The notes under the pieces were generated by a model. That model saw only the letters and a program-made list of their open reading frames with translations, made no database searches and was not told the origin of the DNA. 64,000 bases of DNA. It comes from RGIG3513 sp045658985. GTDB taxonomy: Bacteria > Bacillota > Clostridia > Oscillospirales > Butyricicoccaceae. The stretch covers positions 1 to 64,000 of the forward strand of contig JAZOWC010000004.1 of NCBI GenBank assembly GCA_045658985.1, written 5' to 3'. Shown one piece after another: positions 47,693 to 56,692 of this stretch. A program made the translations under genes and the position numbers. The first letter of the stretch is position 1. The number at the start of each line of letters is the position of its first letter.

Positions 47693-48535
47693 TTATTTGT
47701 GGATATAGAGCACGCCCATGGTGTTCTCGCCGCAGTGGTTGGAGACTGTGCAGCCTGCGCGGGTAACGTAGATATTCTCGAACTTTCCGCACTTTTTGAC
47801 CGTCTCCACAGCCTTTTTGATAAGCTCGTCGCTCATACCGCTGTGGGTGACAAAAATACGATCGGTGCGGAGGCTGTCGATATCGCGGAGGCGCTCGGTG
47901 ATGTACTCGACCATGCATTTTTCGTAGGGGCCGCGGTATTTTTTGCCTGCGCCCATATTGCCGTCCTTGACCTCGATGCAGACCTTGAGCTTGAGCAGGT
48001 TGGCGCCGAATGCGGCAACCGCCGAGCATCTGCCGCCTTTTGCCAGATAGTCCAGTCTGTCGAGGATAAAGCTGGCATCAACGCGCTCAACAAACTCCTG
48101 CAGTCTCTCGCAGATTTCCTGAGGTGCAATACCCTGCTGAGCAAGCTCATATGCCTCGATAACCACGTGGCCGTGGCCTGTGGACAGATTGCGGGAGTCT
48201 ACGACATAGACGTTGTCAAACTCCTGCGCTGCCAGGCAGGCATTCTGATAGCAGCAGGAAAAGCCCTGGCTGATGTTGATATGTATAACCGCGTCGTATT
48301 TGGAAGAAAGATCCTTGAAATATTCTATATAGTCACCGATGCTGAGAGCGGCTGTGGTGCACATCTCACCCGTCTCGGCAACGTGAGCGTAGATATCGTC
48401 GGGCTTGATCTCAACGCCGTCGCGGTAATGCTGTCCGCCCTTGACTACATAAAGGGGGAATGTGGCAACATCATATTTCTGAATAAGTTCGGGCGACAGA
48501 TCGCAGGTGCTGTCAGCGGTGATCTTGATATTCAT
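47693..48535 (-). CDS. DegV family fatty-acid-binding protein
   Basis: The 280-residue protein matches DegV/FakB: KITADSTCDLSPEL at the N-terminus, VIHINISQGFSCCYQNA and the FILDRLDYLAKGGRCSAVAAF segment. DegV proteins bind a long fatty acid and present it to the kinase FakA for phosphorylation. No fakA gene is near. It leads a two-gene transcript with the glycine-zipper protein. GGAGAGAG precedes the ATG. Confidence 0.92.
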   Translation of the reverse strand: MNIKITADSTCDLSPELIQKYDVATFPLYVVKGGQHYRDGVEIKPDDIYAHVAETGEMCTTAALSIGDYIEYFKDLSSKYDAVIHINISQGFSCCYQNACLAAQEFDNVYVVDSRNLSTGHGHVVIEAYELAQQGIAPQEICERLQEFVERVDASFILDRLDYLAKGGRCSAVAAFGANLLKLKVCIEVKDGNMGAGKKYRGPYEKCMVEYITERLRDIDSLRTDRIFVTHSGMSDELIKKAVETVKKCGKFENIYVTRAGCTVSNHCGENTMGVLYIHK

Positions 48536-48688
48536 AATCTCTCTCCTGTCTTTGAGTTCAATTTTTTATAGTATAGCATACAAAACGGCCAAAAGTCCAC
48601 ATTTTTCTTTGTGCGCGCTTTTTCGGCTTGACCCCGAGCCCTGCTGTTGCTATAATATGCAGTATTCTTTTTTTGAGGCGATGATTCT

Positions 48689-50407
48689 ATGAAAAAGCTT
48701 ATTTGTATTATTCCGGCTCTTCTTCTGCTGCTTTCCGCATGCTCACTGTCGAAGCAGGTCACGCACGCCCCCGAAATCGGGGGCGGCAGATTCCGCGATT
48801 ATACCACCGCGCCGTTGAGCACCCTAAATATGTACACCACCTCCGACACGGTGTCCATCAACCTCTCCCGTCTGTGCACCCTGCGACTGTACACCAAGCT
48901 GATAAACCAAAGCGGTGACGGGTATTATTATGCTCCCGATCTGGCTCTCTCTGCTCCCGTCAGCATCAGCGGCGACAATACCGTATGGCAGATCCCCCTG
49001 CGCAGAGACTGCCGTTGGGCCAACGGAGAGATTATCTCGGCGCAGGATTTTGTCTACAGTATGCACGCTCTCCTCGACCCCGACGCCGGACACAAGCAGG
49101 CATCGGTGCTGTCGTCGAGCGCATACGCGCCCATCAAAAACGCCTATGAGTACAACACAGGCTCCTGCTCTGCCAAAGACGTGGGAATAGCAGCCGCCGA
49201 CGACTACACTCTCACCGTCATCTGCACTATTCCCGTCACAGCCGACAAGCTGATGCGGCTGTTTGAGACCCCCTACACCATGGTGGTGTACAAGCCTCTG
49301 TACGAGGCTTCCCGCATCGAGACAGGCGGCAGTGCCTACGGCACGTCGGCAGAGACCTTTATGTCGGCAGGGCCTATGATCCTGACCCGCTGGGAAAAGG
49401 ACGCCCTCTACTGCTTTGACCGCAACCCCGACTATATATATGCAGACAGATATTTTATAGACGGAGTGGACGTGTCGGTAGTGCCCGACAGCAACACCGC
49501 CACCGAGCTGTTTCTGAGCGGCAAGCTGGACTATCTCAGCATCAGCTACTCACAGTGGGAGAGCTTTGAGGATGACCCGCGTGTGTATGACTTCTGGGGC
49601 AACTCCCTGCAGTATATGTTTGTCAATCTGGGCAATCCCAATCAGCAGAATCTGCTTGGCGACATTGATTTTCGCAGAGCTCTGTACTACGGCGCCGAAC
49701 GCACCTCTATGTCCGCCGCGCTGGGTGCCATCCCCGCCACCAGACTGGTACGCAAAGCCGTGGTGGGCGACCCCGCCACGGGTACTGCCTTTGTGGAGCT
49801 TGAGGGCGCAGGCGACTACATCGACGACGGATACACCGTATACGACCCCAACATTGCCAAAGAATACTTAGACCGCGCACTGGAAAAGCGCGGCATAGAC
49901 CAAGCCCACATGGAAATCTACTACGGCGAGAGCGCGACCCACTCCCGCGCCGCATCCGAAATACTCCATGCCCAGTATTCCAATCTGTTCTCCGGAAAAC
50001 TGAAGGTCACACTCCGTTCGGTACCTGCCGCTATGCAGTACAATCTGCGCCGCTACAATCCCGACGATCCCACCGCCTTTGACACCTCCATCGGCTCAAT
50101 AACACCCTCTGCGGATGCACCTCATTATACCTTCCAGTACTACGTCAGCAGCTATTCTCCCCCGCGCTTCTGCTACAGCAATGCCGAGTACGACCGACTG
50201 TATGCCGAAGCCGTCAGCGAGAGCGACCCTCTCAAAAGCGCACGGATATGTATGCAGCTTGAGCAGATCCTGCTCAGTGATCTGGTGATAATCCCCCTCT
50301 ACGAGCTGCCCTCAAAGGCGCTGTTTTCCAACCGCATCAAGCTTCCCTCCGATGGGTTCATCAATAACTTCGGCTTTGGCTATGAGTTTGGCGTAATAAC
50401 CGACTGA
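48689..50407 (+). CDS. Peptide ABC transporter substrate-binding lipoprotein (OppA-like)
   Basis: The 572-residue protein has a lipoprotein signal (LLLLSAC, Cys18) and the SBP_bac_5 fold: LSAPVSISGDNTVWQIPLRRDCRWANGEIISAQDFVYS early, DIDFRRALYYGAERTSM in the middle and ELPSKALFSNRIKLP near the end. It should bind oligopeptides outside the cell. No permease or ATPase genes are adjacent, so it either serves a transporter encoded elsewhere or signals peptide levels. GAGGCG precedes the ATG. Confidence 0.88.
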   Translation: MKKLICIIPALLLLLSACSLSKQVTHAPEIGGGRFRDYTTAPLSTLNMYTTSDTVSINLSRLCTLRLYTKLINQSGDGYYYAPDLALSAPVSISGDNTVWQIPLRRDCRWANGEIISAQDFVYSMHALLDPDAGHKQASVLSSSAYAPIKNAYEYNTGSCSAKDVGIAAADDYTLTVICTIPVTADKLMRLFETPYTMVVYKPLYEASRIETGGSAYGTSAETFMSAGPMILTRWEKDALYCFDRNPDYIYADRYFIDGVDVSVVPDSNTATELFLSGKLDYLSISYSQWESFEDDPRVYDFWGNSLQYMFVNLGNPNQQNLLGDIDFRRALYYGAERTSMSAALGAIPATRLVRKAVVGDPATGTAFVELEGAGDYIDDGYTVYDPNIAKEYLDRALEKRGIDQAHMEIYYGESATHSRAASEILHAQYSNLFSGKLKVTLRSVPAAMQYNLRRYNPDDPTAFDTSIGSITPSADAPHYTFQYYVSSYSPPRFCYSNAEYDRLYAEAVSESDPLKSARICMQLEQILLSDLVIIPLYELPSKALFSNRIKLPSDGFINNFGFGYEFGVITD

Positions 50408-50413
50408 GCCGAC

Positions 50414-50442
50414 AAAAGGCGCACCTTTTGGGTGCGCCTTTT
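50414..50442 (+). terminator. Terminator of the OppA-like gene
   Basis: AAAAGGCGCACC (50414-50425) pairs with GGTGCGCCTTTT (50431-50442) over TTTTG. Confidence 0.85.
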
Positions 50443-50447
50443 CTGTA

Positions 50448-50476
50448 TTGACAAACAAAAAATATTGTCGTATAAT
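50448..50476 (+). promoter_or_regulatory. Promoter of btuFCD
   Basis: TTGACA (50448-50453), 17 bases, TATAAT (50471-50476): a consensus promoter placed just before the riboswitch. Confidence 0.9.
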
Positions 50477-50484
50477 TGCCACAG

Positions 50485-50775
50485 ATATACGGAAAAGGGA
50501 ACACGGTGAGAATCCGTGACAGCTCCCACTGCTGTATTTGACGAAGCGAGGACATTATGTCATTGGGCTTATGCCCGAGAAGGCGTCCTCTCACTGCATG
50601 AGGTACCCATGCATATATCATAAGTCAGCAGACCTGCCGAATATCAGCGAAGATCCATGCAGTCCGGGAGAGGGACGTGCGGTCATCAGAAAAATACGGT
50701 CAGGGTCAGCGCAGGCTCAAAACGTATAATATGACGGCCTTTCAGTCCACTCTCGCTCATGCGAGAGTTTTTTTG
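50485..50775 (+). promoter_or_regulatory. Cobalamin riboswitch with a terminator, controlling btuFCD
   Basis: The aptamer shows the B12-box arrangement: AAAAGGGAACACGGTGAGAA followed by TCCGTGACAGCTCCCACTGC (about 50493-50532), and AGTCAGCAGACCTGCCG (50623-50639) at its 3' side. Downstream, ACTCTCGC (50749-50756) pairs with GCGAGAGT (50761-50768) followed by seven T, an intrinsic terminator before the btuF ribosome binding site. High adenosylcobalamin would stop transcription. Confidence 0.95.
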
Positions 50776-50797
50776 TTTTTGAAAGGAGTTTTACCCA

Positions 50798-51709
50798 ATG
50801 AAGAAGTTTGTATCCATGATTGCCCTGCTGGCAGTTGTGCTGGTTGTTTTTGCCGCCTGCGGCGAGAGCCAAAACGAGCCTGCCGCGATCAAACTCAACG
50901 ATATGCTGGACAGAGAGGTTCAGCTTGGTGCCTACGCCAAACGGATAGTTGCCCTGCAGCCCTCCGACTGTGAGATACTCTATTCTCTGGGCGCAGGCAA
51001 TACTCTTGTGGGCAGAGGCGAATACTGCAACTACCCCGAGGAGATCCTTGACGTGCCCGCCGTACATTCGGGCGGCGAGACCAACATTGAGCAGATAATC
51101 GCCCTCAACCCCGACGTGGTCATAATGAGCAAAATGTCCCAGACCCCCGAGCAGGTAGAGGCCATAGAGAATGCCGGTATTCCCGTATTCGTCAGCGATG
51201 CGCAGGATATTGCGAGCATCTATGTAGCCATTGAGAAGCTTGGACTTATAGCCGGCAAGCAGGATGAGGCCGCCTCCGTCATCAGCGATATGAAAGCCGC
51301 CTTTGACGATATCCGTGTCAAGTCTCAGGTTCAGTCCACCTACAAGACGGTGTATTTTGAGACCTCGCCACTCGAGTGGGGACTGTGGACGGCAGGCAAA
51401 GATACCTTTATGCAGGAGATCTGCGATCTTCTGTGTGTCAAGAATATTTTTGACGACGTCAGCGGTTGGGTTCAGGTGTCTGCAGAGCAGGTCATCGACC
51501 GCAACCCCGACTATATAGTAACCACCGCCATGTATTTTGGCACCGGCTTGCTTCCCGACGAGGAGATCAAATCCCGTGAGGGATGGCAGGACATCGCCGC
51601 CATCAAAAACGGCAAGGTGCTGGGCGCTATCAGCGACGAGCTCACCATCCCCTCGGTACGTCTGGTAAAGGGCGCACAGACACTCTATGATTTTATTCAC
51701 GGGAACTGA
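50798..51709 (+). CDS. btuF: Cobalamin/corrinoid ABC transporter, substrate-binding lipoprotein (BtuF-like)
   Basis: The 303-residue protein has a lipoprotein signal (VFAAC, Cys21) and the two-lobed periplasmic-binding-protein fold of the BtuF/FhuD class: RIVALQPSDCEILYSLGAGNTLVGRGEYCNYPEEI and IIALNPDVVIMSKM. The B12 riboswitch upstream makes corrinoid the likely ligand. GAAAGGAG precedes the ATG; btuC begins three bases after its stop. Confidence 0.9.
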   Translation: MKKFVSMIALLAVVLVVFAACGESQNEPAAIKLNDMLDREVQLGAYAKRIVALQPSDCEILYSLGAGNTLVGRGEYCNYPEEILDVPAVHSGGETNIEQIIALNPDVVIMSKMSQTPEQVEAIENAGIPVFVSDAQDIASIYVAIEKLGLIAGKQDEAASVISDMKAAFDDIRVKSQVQSTYKTVYFETSPLEWGLWTAGKDTFMQEICDLLCVKNIFDDVSGWVQVSAEQVIDRNPDYIVTTAMYFGTGLLPDEEIKSREGWQDIAAIKNGKVLGAISDELTIPSVRLVKGAQTLYDFIHGN

Positions 51710-51712
51710 GAT

Positions 51713-52753
51713 ATGAAAGCAAACAGAGAGACTTTGTCACCAATTGCATATGCCGTGATGACGGCTCTGCTGCTTGTGTCGCTGATACTCTGCGTGTGCA
51801 TAGGCAGCGTCAATCTGCCTCTGCGCGACACGGCAAAAGCCATATATGACGGAGCGGTCAGTCTGTTTACCCGTCAGGCTCTGCCCGCGGGCGGCTCACA
51901 CGCCATAATCCTGCGTACCCGCCTGCCCCGCGTGCTGTGCGTGGCGCTGACGGGCGCGGCGCTGTCTCTGTGCGGTGCGGCTATGCAGGGACTGCTCCGC
52001 AATCCGCTTGCCGACGGCTCCACTCTGGGCGTGTCGGGCGGCGCATCTTTGGGCGCGGTCACGGCTATTGCGCTGGGACTGACCATCCCCGGGGTGCCCG
52101 GCGGCGGAATTATGGTGACGGCGATTCTGTTTGCCTTTTTGTCGCTGGGACTGATACTCTTCCTCAGCTACAAGATAGACCGCAATATGTCAACCAACAC
52201 CATAATCCTCATGGGCGTGGTGTTCTCCATGTTCACTACCAGTATCATAAGCATCATCACCGTGTTCTCCCAGGAGAAGGTACGCACAATCACCTTCTGG
52301 ACTATGGGTTCGCTCTCCAATACCAATTATATAAACGTGCTGACCATACTCGTGGCGTTTATCGTTTGCTCGCTGGTACTGCTCTGCTGCTCCCGTGAGC
52401 TGAACGCATTCGCCATAGGCGAAGAAAACGCCCGTCACATCGGCGTAAACGTCAAACGGGTCAAGCTGACCGTGCTCATCGCCGTATCGGCGCTCATCGG
52501 CGTCTGTGTGTCTGTCGGCGGCTCTATCGGCTTTGTGGGTCTGATTATTCCTCATATGTCCCGCAGGCTGTTTGGCGCAAACCATCGCAAGCTGCTGCCC
52601 GCAAGCATATTTTCGGGCGCAATATTCCTGCTCTATGCCGACCTTGTCAGCCGCACGGTAATGCGGCCGCTGGAGCTGCCCGTGGGCGTGGTTACCTCCC
52701 TCATAGGCACGGTCACCTTCATCGTCATATTCGCGCGAAAGGGGATGAAATAA
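51713..52753 (+). CDS. btuC: Cobalamin ABC transporter permease (BtuC/FecCD family)
   Basis: The 346-residue FecCD permease has about ten membrane helices, RLPRVLCVALTGAALSLCGAAMQGLLRNPLADGSTLGVSGGASLGAV, the coupling segment GEENARHIGVNVKRVK and GFVGLIIPHMSRRLFG. It forms the channel of the corrinoid importer. Its stop and the btuD start overlap by one base. The ribosome binding site is weak (GGGAACTGAG), so translation may depend on btuF. Confidence 0.93.
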   Translation: MKANRETLSPIAYAVMTALLLVSLILCVCIGSVNLPLRDTAKAIYDGAVSLFTRQALPAGGSHAIILRTRLPRVLCVALTGAALSLCGAAMQGLLRNPLADGSTLGVSGGASLGAVTAIALGLTIPGVPGGGIMVTAILFAFLSLGLILFLSYKIDRNMSTNTIILMGVVFSMFTTSIISIITVFSQEKVRTITFWTMGSLSNTNYINVLTILVAFIVCSLVLLCCSRELNAFAIGEENARHIGVNVKRVKLTVLIAVSALIGVCVSVGGSIGFVGLIIPHMSRRLFGANHRKLLPASIFSGAIFLLYADLVSRTVMRPLELPVGVVTSLIGTVTFIVIFARKGMK

Positions 52754-53508
52754 TGCTCAAAGCCAACAATATCACGGTAGCCTACGACGGCTACACGGTG
52801 CTGGACAACGTGAGCTTTGACCTGTCGCCCGGAAGCTGGCTGATGGTGGCAGGCCCCAACGGCGCGGGCAAGAGCACCCTTGCCAAAGCACTGGCACAGA
52901 GCATCCCCTACAAAGGCACGGTGACGCTGGGCGGCAAGGACGCCCGTCAGCTCAAGCCTGCCGCTCTGGCAAGAAAGCTGGGTATGCTGGAGCAGAACAA
53001 CCACGTGGGATACTCATTCTCGGTCAGCGAGATAGTGCGGCTGGGCAGGTATTCTTACCGCCCTACCCCCTTCTCCGACACAAGCGAAGGTGATGAGGAA
53101 CGGGTGAAAAAAGCTCTCGCGTACGTGGGGCTGGAAAACCTCTCCGACCGATCCATAATGACTCTGTCGGGCGGCGAGGTGCAGAGGGTGTTTCTGGCTC
53201 AGCTGATCGCTCAGGACCCTGAGATACTCATTCTCGACGAGCCCACCAACCATCTCGACCTGATCTACCAAAAGCAGGTGCTGGAGCTTGTCTCCCAATG
53301 GATCAGGCAGGAAAACCGCTCGGTCATATCGGTGGTACACGATCTGAGTCTGGTCAAAGCCTTCGGCACAGACGTGCTGCTTCTGTCCGGCGGCAGGACG
53401 GTGGCATTCGGCAAGGCAGACGAGGTGCTGTGCGACGAAAATCTCGACAGAGCCTACGGCATGCCCGTGCGCGACTGGATGCGGTCTCTGCTGCATCAAT
53501 GGGAATAA
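52753..53508 (+). CDS. btuD: Cobalamin ABC transporter ATP-binding protein (BtuD-like)
   Basis: The 251-residue ATPase has Walker A GPNGAGKST (34-42), the signature LSGGEVQR (138-145), Walker B ILILDEP (158-164) and the H-loop in SVVHDLSL. It drives the BtuC permease. The three genes form a complete importer. Confidence 0.94.
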   Translation: MLKANNITVAYDGYTVLDNVSFDLSPGSWLMVAGPNGAGKSTLAKALAQSIPYKGTVTLGGKDARQLKPAALARKLGMLEQNNHVGYSFSVSEIVRLGRYSYRPTPFSDTSEGDEERVKKALAYVGLENLSDRSIMTLSGGEVQRVFLAQLIAQDPEILILDEPTNHLDLIYQKQVLELVSQWIRQENRSVISVVHDLSLVKAFGTDVLLLSGGRTVAFGKADEVLCDENLDRAYGMPVRDWMRSLLHQWE

Positions 53509-53537
53509 CCGGCAGGATATACAGTATTACAACAAAA

Positions 53538-53582
53538 ACACGCTGTGAGCGGTCAACGACTGCACACAGCGTGTTTATTGTT
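53538..53582. terminator. Terminator of btuFCD, shared with the GerMN gene
   Basis: ACACGCTGTG (53538-53547) pairs with CACAGCGTGT (53565-53574) over a 17-base loop, then TTATTG. It lies between convergent genes. Confidence 0.65.
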
Positions 53583-54088
53583 TATTCTATATACATTTTT
53601 TCGTCGGTGTTAAGCTTTCCCTGATGGATATATCCGTTGTAGACGGGCGGCTGATGCTCACCGTCGCAGGTGATCTTGATATACTCGGCAATTCCGTCGT
53701 CAAGCAGGCTTTTGCATATCAGCGTGGATATTATCAGCGTCGGCTCGGGAGCGAGATACTTGTAGCTGCGCGAAAAATCCAGATACAGCACGTTGCCCGA
53801 CAGGGTGATCTCATTGAATCCGATGTGCTCGGGCACCTCCAGGTATGCGCCCTTGCTCTTTGGGGTTTTGAGGGCTGAGAGTATCTCCTCAACACGGCTT
53901 TGGACGTTGGCGCTCTTTATGTCGCGCCGCTCATAGTCGATATATTTGCGACCGTCCTCATCCTTGCGTATATAGTATATTTTGACTCCCTCCGACTCAC
54001 GCACCGACACCTGACGGCGGGGACGGCAGCCGCAGAGCACCGAAAGCGCGCACAAAAGGCACAGCAGCAGACACACAGCACGTTTCAT
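53582..54088 (-). CDS. GerMN-domain lipoprotein
   Basis: The 168-residue protein has a lipoprotein signal (LCGC) and one GerMN domain (about 38-165: KIYYIRKDEDGRKYIDYERRDI, EILSALKTPKS, NEITLSGNVLYLDFSRSY, ICKSLLDDG). GerM of Bacillus is needed for sporulation and germination. It overlaps the histidine kinase gene by four bases and so belongs to the comEA/two-component gene run; the domain may help sense or remodel the envelope (inference). Confidence 0.88.
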   Translation of the reverse strand: MKRAVCLLLCLLCALSVLCGCRPRRQVSVRESEGVKIYYIRKDEDGRKYIDYERRDIKSANVQSRVEEILSALKTPKSKGAYLEVPEHIGFNEITLSGNVLYLDFSRSYKYLAPEPTLIISTLICKSLLDDGIAEYIKITCDGEHQPPVYNGYIHQGKLNTDEKMYIE

Positions 54089-55551
54089 ATTCCGCCCTCC
54101 TCTTCAAATGCGCGATGCTCCTGCTCTCCGTAGAGGGGGAACACCACGGTGAACTCCGAGCCCTCGCCGTAATAGCTCTCCAGCGAGATCTCGGCGCCGA
54201 ACTTGTCCACCCATTCTTTGACTATGGACAGGCCCAGACCGGTACCGCCCGTGGCGCGGGAGCGGTTCTTGTCCACTCGGAAAAATCTCTCAAACACCCT
54301 GCGCTGGTCATGCTCGGGTATGCCGATGCCCGTATCCAGCACCTTGAGGACGGCGTTGCCTCCCTCACGGCTCAGGCGTACGCGGACTTTGCCGCCGTCG
54401 CGGTTGTATTTGATGGCGTTCTCGATCAGGTTGAACACTATATGATAGATGCCGTCATCGGTAGCCAGAACGATGCAGTCATCCTCGCACTCGCCCAGCA
54501 GCTGAACTCCTGCCGCCTCGGCATTGATGTGCAGGCGCTCCATGGCTTTTTTGACCGTGTAGGCAAGATCGCAGGGGTATTTTTCTTCGGTGATATCGTC
54601 AACCTTGTTGATGGCTATGAGCTCCTCGCTGATGCGTATCAGGCGCACGATCTCGCCGTTGATGTCGGTGAGGAACTCGTTGACCGTCTCGCGGCTGATG
54701 TTCTTGTTCTGGGATATGGAGTCGCTGAGCAGCTTGATGGAGGCCAGAGGCGTCTTGAGCTCGTGGGAAGCATCGCTGACAAACCGCCTGCGGGCCATCT
54801 CGTTGGTCTGGATTCGTGCGCTGAGATCGTTGAACTCATTGGCTATACGGGCAAGCTCGTCCGAGCCGGACATTTTGATGCGGTAGTTGAAGTTGCCCGA
54901 GCGCGCCTCACGCACACCCTCAAGCAGCTTGCTGAACCGTTTGCCCAGCGCCTTATTGAACAGCATCAGGCAGATAACCGACAGAACTATAGCACACAGC
55001 GACACCGTTCGCAGGTTATGTGCGATATTCTTGAGCAGCAGGGCGCTGTTGCTGTCTTTTTCGTACAGATAGATACTGCCGCGAAGCTTGTCTGCGCCCA
55101 TTACGGGTACGGCGGCCCATTTGTCAAAGGCGTCTCCCTCGTGTATGCAGTAGAACACGTCCTGCCCCGCCAAGGCCGCCAGCACCTCCGAATAGGTGAC
55201 TATCTGGCCGAACATGCGGCTGTTCTGCATGCTGTCATAGACCACCACGCCGTAGGTATCGGTAGCAACGATACGGCGGTTGTCGCGGTTGAGGTTGAGC
55301 ACGCTGACGGCGCTGCCGATATTATCCGCACTGAGGGTGGAGATATTGCTGAGCGCAGAAGCGAGGGTGGACGCATCATCCAGCATGTCCACTCTGGCTG
55401 TGTCCACTATTTTGTTTTCCATTATCCGCATAGGATAAATATTGACTATTGTCAGCACCGCGGCCAGCAGCAGAGCGTACACCACCATTATGGTGTTACG
55501 CAGGCCGCGGGGAGGACGGGTGTCCTTATTCAGCCTTGAAATAGTATCCAA
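54085..55551 (-). CDS. Membrane sensor histidine kinase
   Basis: The 488-residue kinase has two membrane helices (about 20-40 and 181-200) bracketing a 140-residue extracytoplasmic sensor domain, a HAMP segment (200-252), the phosphoacceptor His263 in SDASHELKTPLASIK and the ATP-binding NLIENAIKY, DTGIGIPEH and GGTGLGLSIVKEW boxes. It resembles PhoR/WalK kinases. The TTG at 55551 lies within the response-regulator 3' end and has only a closely spaced GGGGAG, so the start is uncertain. The overlap marks a coupled pair. Confidence 0.93.
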   Translation of the reverse strand: MDTISRLNKDTRPPRGLRNTIMVVYALLLAAVLTIVNIYPMRIMENKIVDTARVDMLDDASTLASALSNISTLSADNIGSAVSVLNLNRDNRRIVATDTYGVVVYDSMQNSRMFGQIVTYSEVLAALAGQDVFYCIHEGDAFDKWAAVPVMGADKLRGSIYLYEKDSNSALLLKNIAHNLRTVSLCAIVLSVICLMLFNKALGKRFSKLLEGVREARSGNFNYRIKMSGSDELARIANEFNDLSARIQTNEMARRRFVSDASHELKTPLASIKLLSDSISQNKNISRETVNEFLTDINGEIVRLIRISEELIAINKVDDITEEKYPCDLAYTVKKAMERLHINAEAAGVQLLGECEDDCIVLATDDGIYHIVFNLIENAIKYNRDGGKVRVRLSREGGNAVLKVLDTGIGIPEHDQRRVFERFFRVDKNRSRATGGTGLGLSIVKEWVDKFGAEISLESYYGEGSEFTVVFPLYGEQEHRAFEEEGGI

Positions 55552-56206
55552 CTCCCCACTTGGTCAGGATATATTCGGGGTTTGCATCGTCTTTTTCCAG
55601 TTTTTCGCGGAGGCGGCGGACGTGAACGTCAACCGTACGGATGTCTGCGGGGAAATCCTTGCCCCATACGTCGCTGAGCAGCTTCTCACGGCTGAAGATC
55701 TTGCCCTTACTGCGCATGAGTGTGGCCAGCATATCAAACTCTTTGGCGGTGAGATCCACAGCCTCTTTGCCCACGTATACGGTACGCTGGATCAGGTCGG
55801 CCTTGATGTTGCCGATCTCCACAAACTCCTCGGCGCGGCCGAGAGCTTTGCCCGAGCGGCGCAGAATGACGCGGATACGTGCTTTGAGTTCCAGAATATC
55901 AAAGGGTTTGGTGACGTAATCATCGGCGCCGTACTCAAAGCCGATAAGCTTGTCTCTGCCCTCGCTCTTGGCGGTGAGCATAATGATGGGCACATTGGAC
56001 TCCTCGCGGATCTTGCGGCAGACGGTGAGGCCGTCTATCTCGGGCAGCATAAGATCGAGGATTATCAGATCATAGCGGTTCTCTCTGAAGAGCTCCAGCG
56101 CCGCCTTGCCGTCATAAACACCGTCTACGGTATAACCGTCGTTCTCAAGGTTGAACTTTATGCCTTTTACCAGAAGCTGTTCGTCATCTACTACAAGTAT
56201 TCTCAT
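55526..56206 (-). CDS. OmpR/PhoB-family response regulator
   Basis: The 226-residue regulator has a receiver domain with phosphoacceptor Asp51 (LIILDLMLPEIDGL), PIIMLTAK and the Lys in DYVTKPFD, and a winged-helix output domain (LTAKEFDMLATLMRSKGKIFSREKLL, TVDVHVRRLREKLE). It pairs with the adjacent kinase, with which it overlaps by 26 bases. The ATG follows AGGAGG and lies 10 bases after the comEA stop. Target genes are not identified. Confidence 0.95.
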   Translation of the reverse strand: MRILVVDDEQLLVKGIKFNLENDGYTVDGVYDGKAALELFRENRYDLIILDLMLPEIDGLTVCRKIREESNVPIIMLTAKSEGRDKLIGFEYGADDYVTKPFDILELKARIRVILRRSGKALGRAEEFVEIGNIKADLIQRTVYVGKEAVDLTAKEFDMLATLMRSKGKIFSREKLLSDVWGKDFPADIRTVDVHVRRLREKLEKDDANPEYILTKWGVGYYFKAE

Positions 56207-56216
56207 ATATGGCCTC

Positions 56217-56588
56217 CTAATTGATTTTTATGTATTTTCTGATGCCGTCAAACTTACCCGTTCCGATACCTTTGACGGCCATAATTTCCTCAATTGACTG
56301 AAAATCGCCGTTTTGCTCTCTGTAATCTATGATCCTCTGTGCCAGACTCTCGCCTATACCCGGCAGGCCGCAGAGTTCAAGCAGATCGGCGGTGTTGATG
56401 TTGACCTTGTTGTCAACAGACTGCGCCGTGGACGGGGCGGCACTCAGGGGATTGAGAGACATATTCTCCGTATTCTTGGGCTTGATGACCACCGAATGCG
56501 AAAGCACGTAGGTCCTGCCCACAAAAACGCCCGCAAAGAATATAACTATCGCTATTGCCACAGGTAATGCCCATCGCGCGGTTTTCAT
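56217..56588 (-). CDS. comEA: ComEA-like helix-hairpin-helix DNA-binding protein
   Basis: The 123-residue protein has an N-terminal membrane anchor (8-25), a linker, and two helix-hairpin-helix motifs at 60-123 (NINTADLLELCGLPGIGESLAQRIIDYR and IEEIMAVKGIGTGKF). ComEA binds incoming DNA at the cell surface during transformation. It is the first gene of a run with the two-component system and the GerMN lipoprotein, which is unusual company; comEC is not here. Confidence 0.9.
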   Translation of the reverse strand: MKTARWALPVAIAIVIFFAGVFVGRTYVLSHSVVIKPKNTENMSLNPLSAAPSTAQSVDNKVNINTADLLELCGLPGIGESLAQRIIDYREQNGDFQSIEEIMAVKGIGTGKFDGIRKYIKIN

Positions 56589-56692
56589 ATCCTGTCTCCT
56601 GTTGTAAAATCTTTTTTAACTGTTGAAAAAGAGTGTGCCGCTTGGTATAATCATTTTATATCCTAATATATTGTTAAGAAGGAGTGTGTGCG

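Noticed and set aside
54115..55539. A 474-codon open frame opposite the histidine kinase
   Set aside because: Antisense shadow with no initiation signals; the kinase motifs on the other strand are unambiguous.
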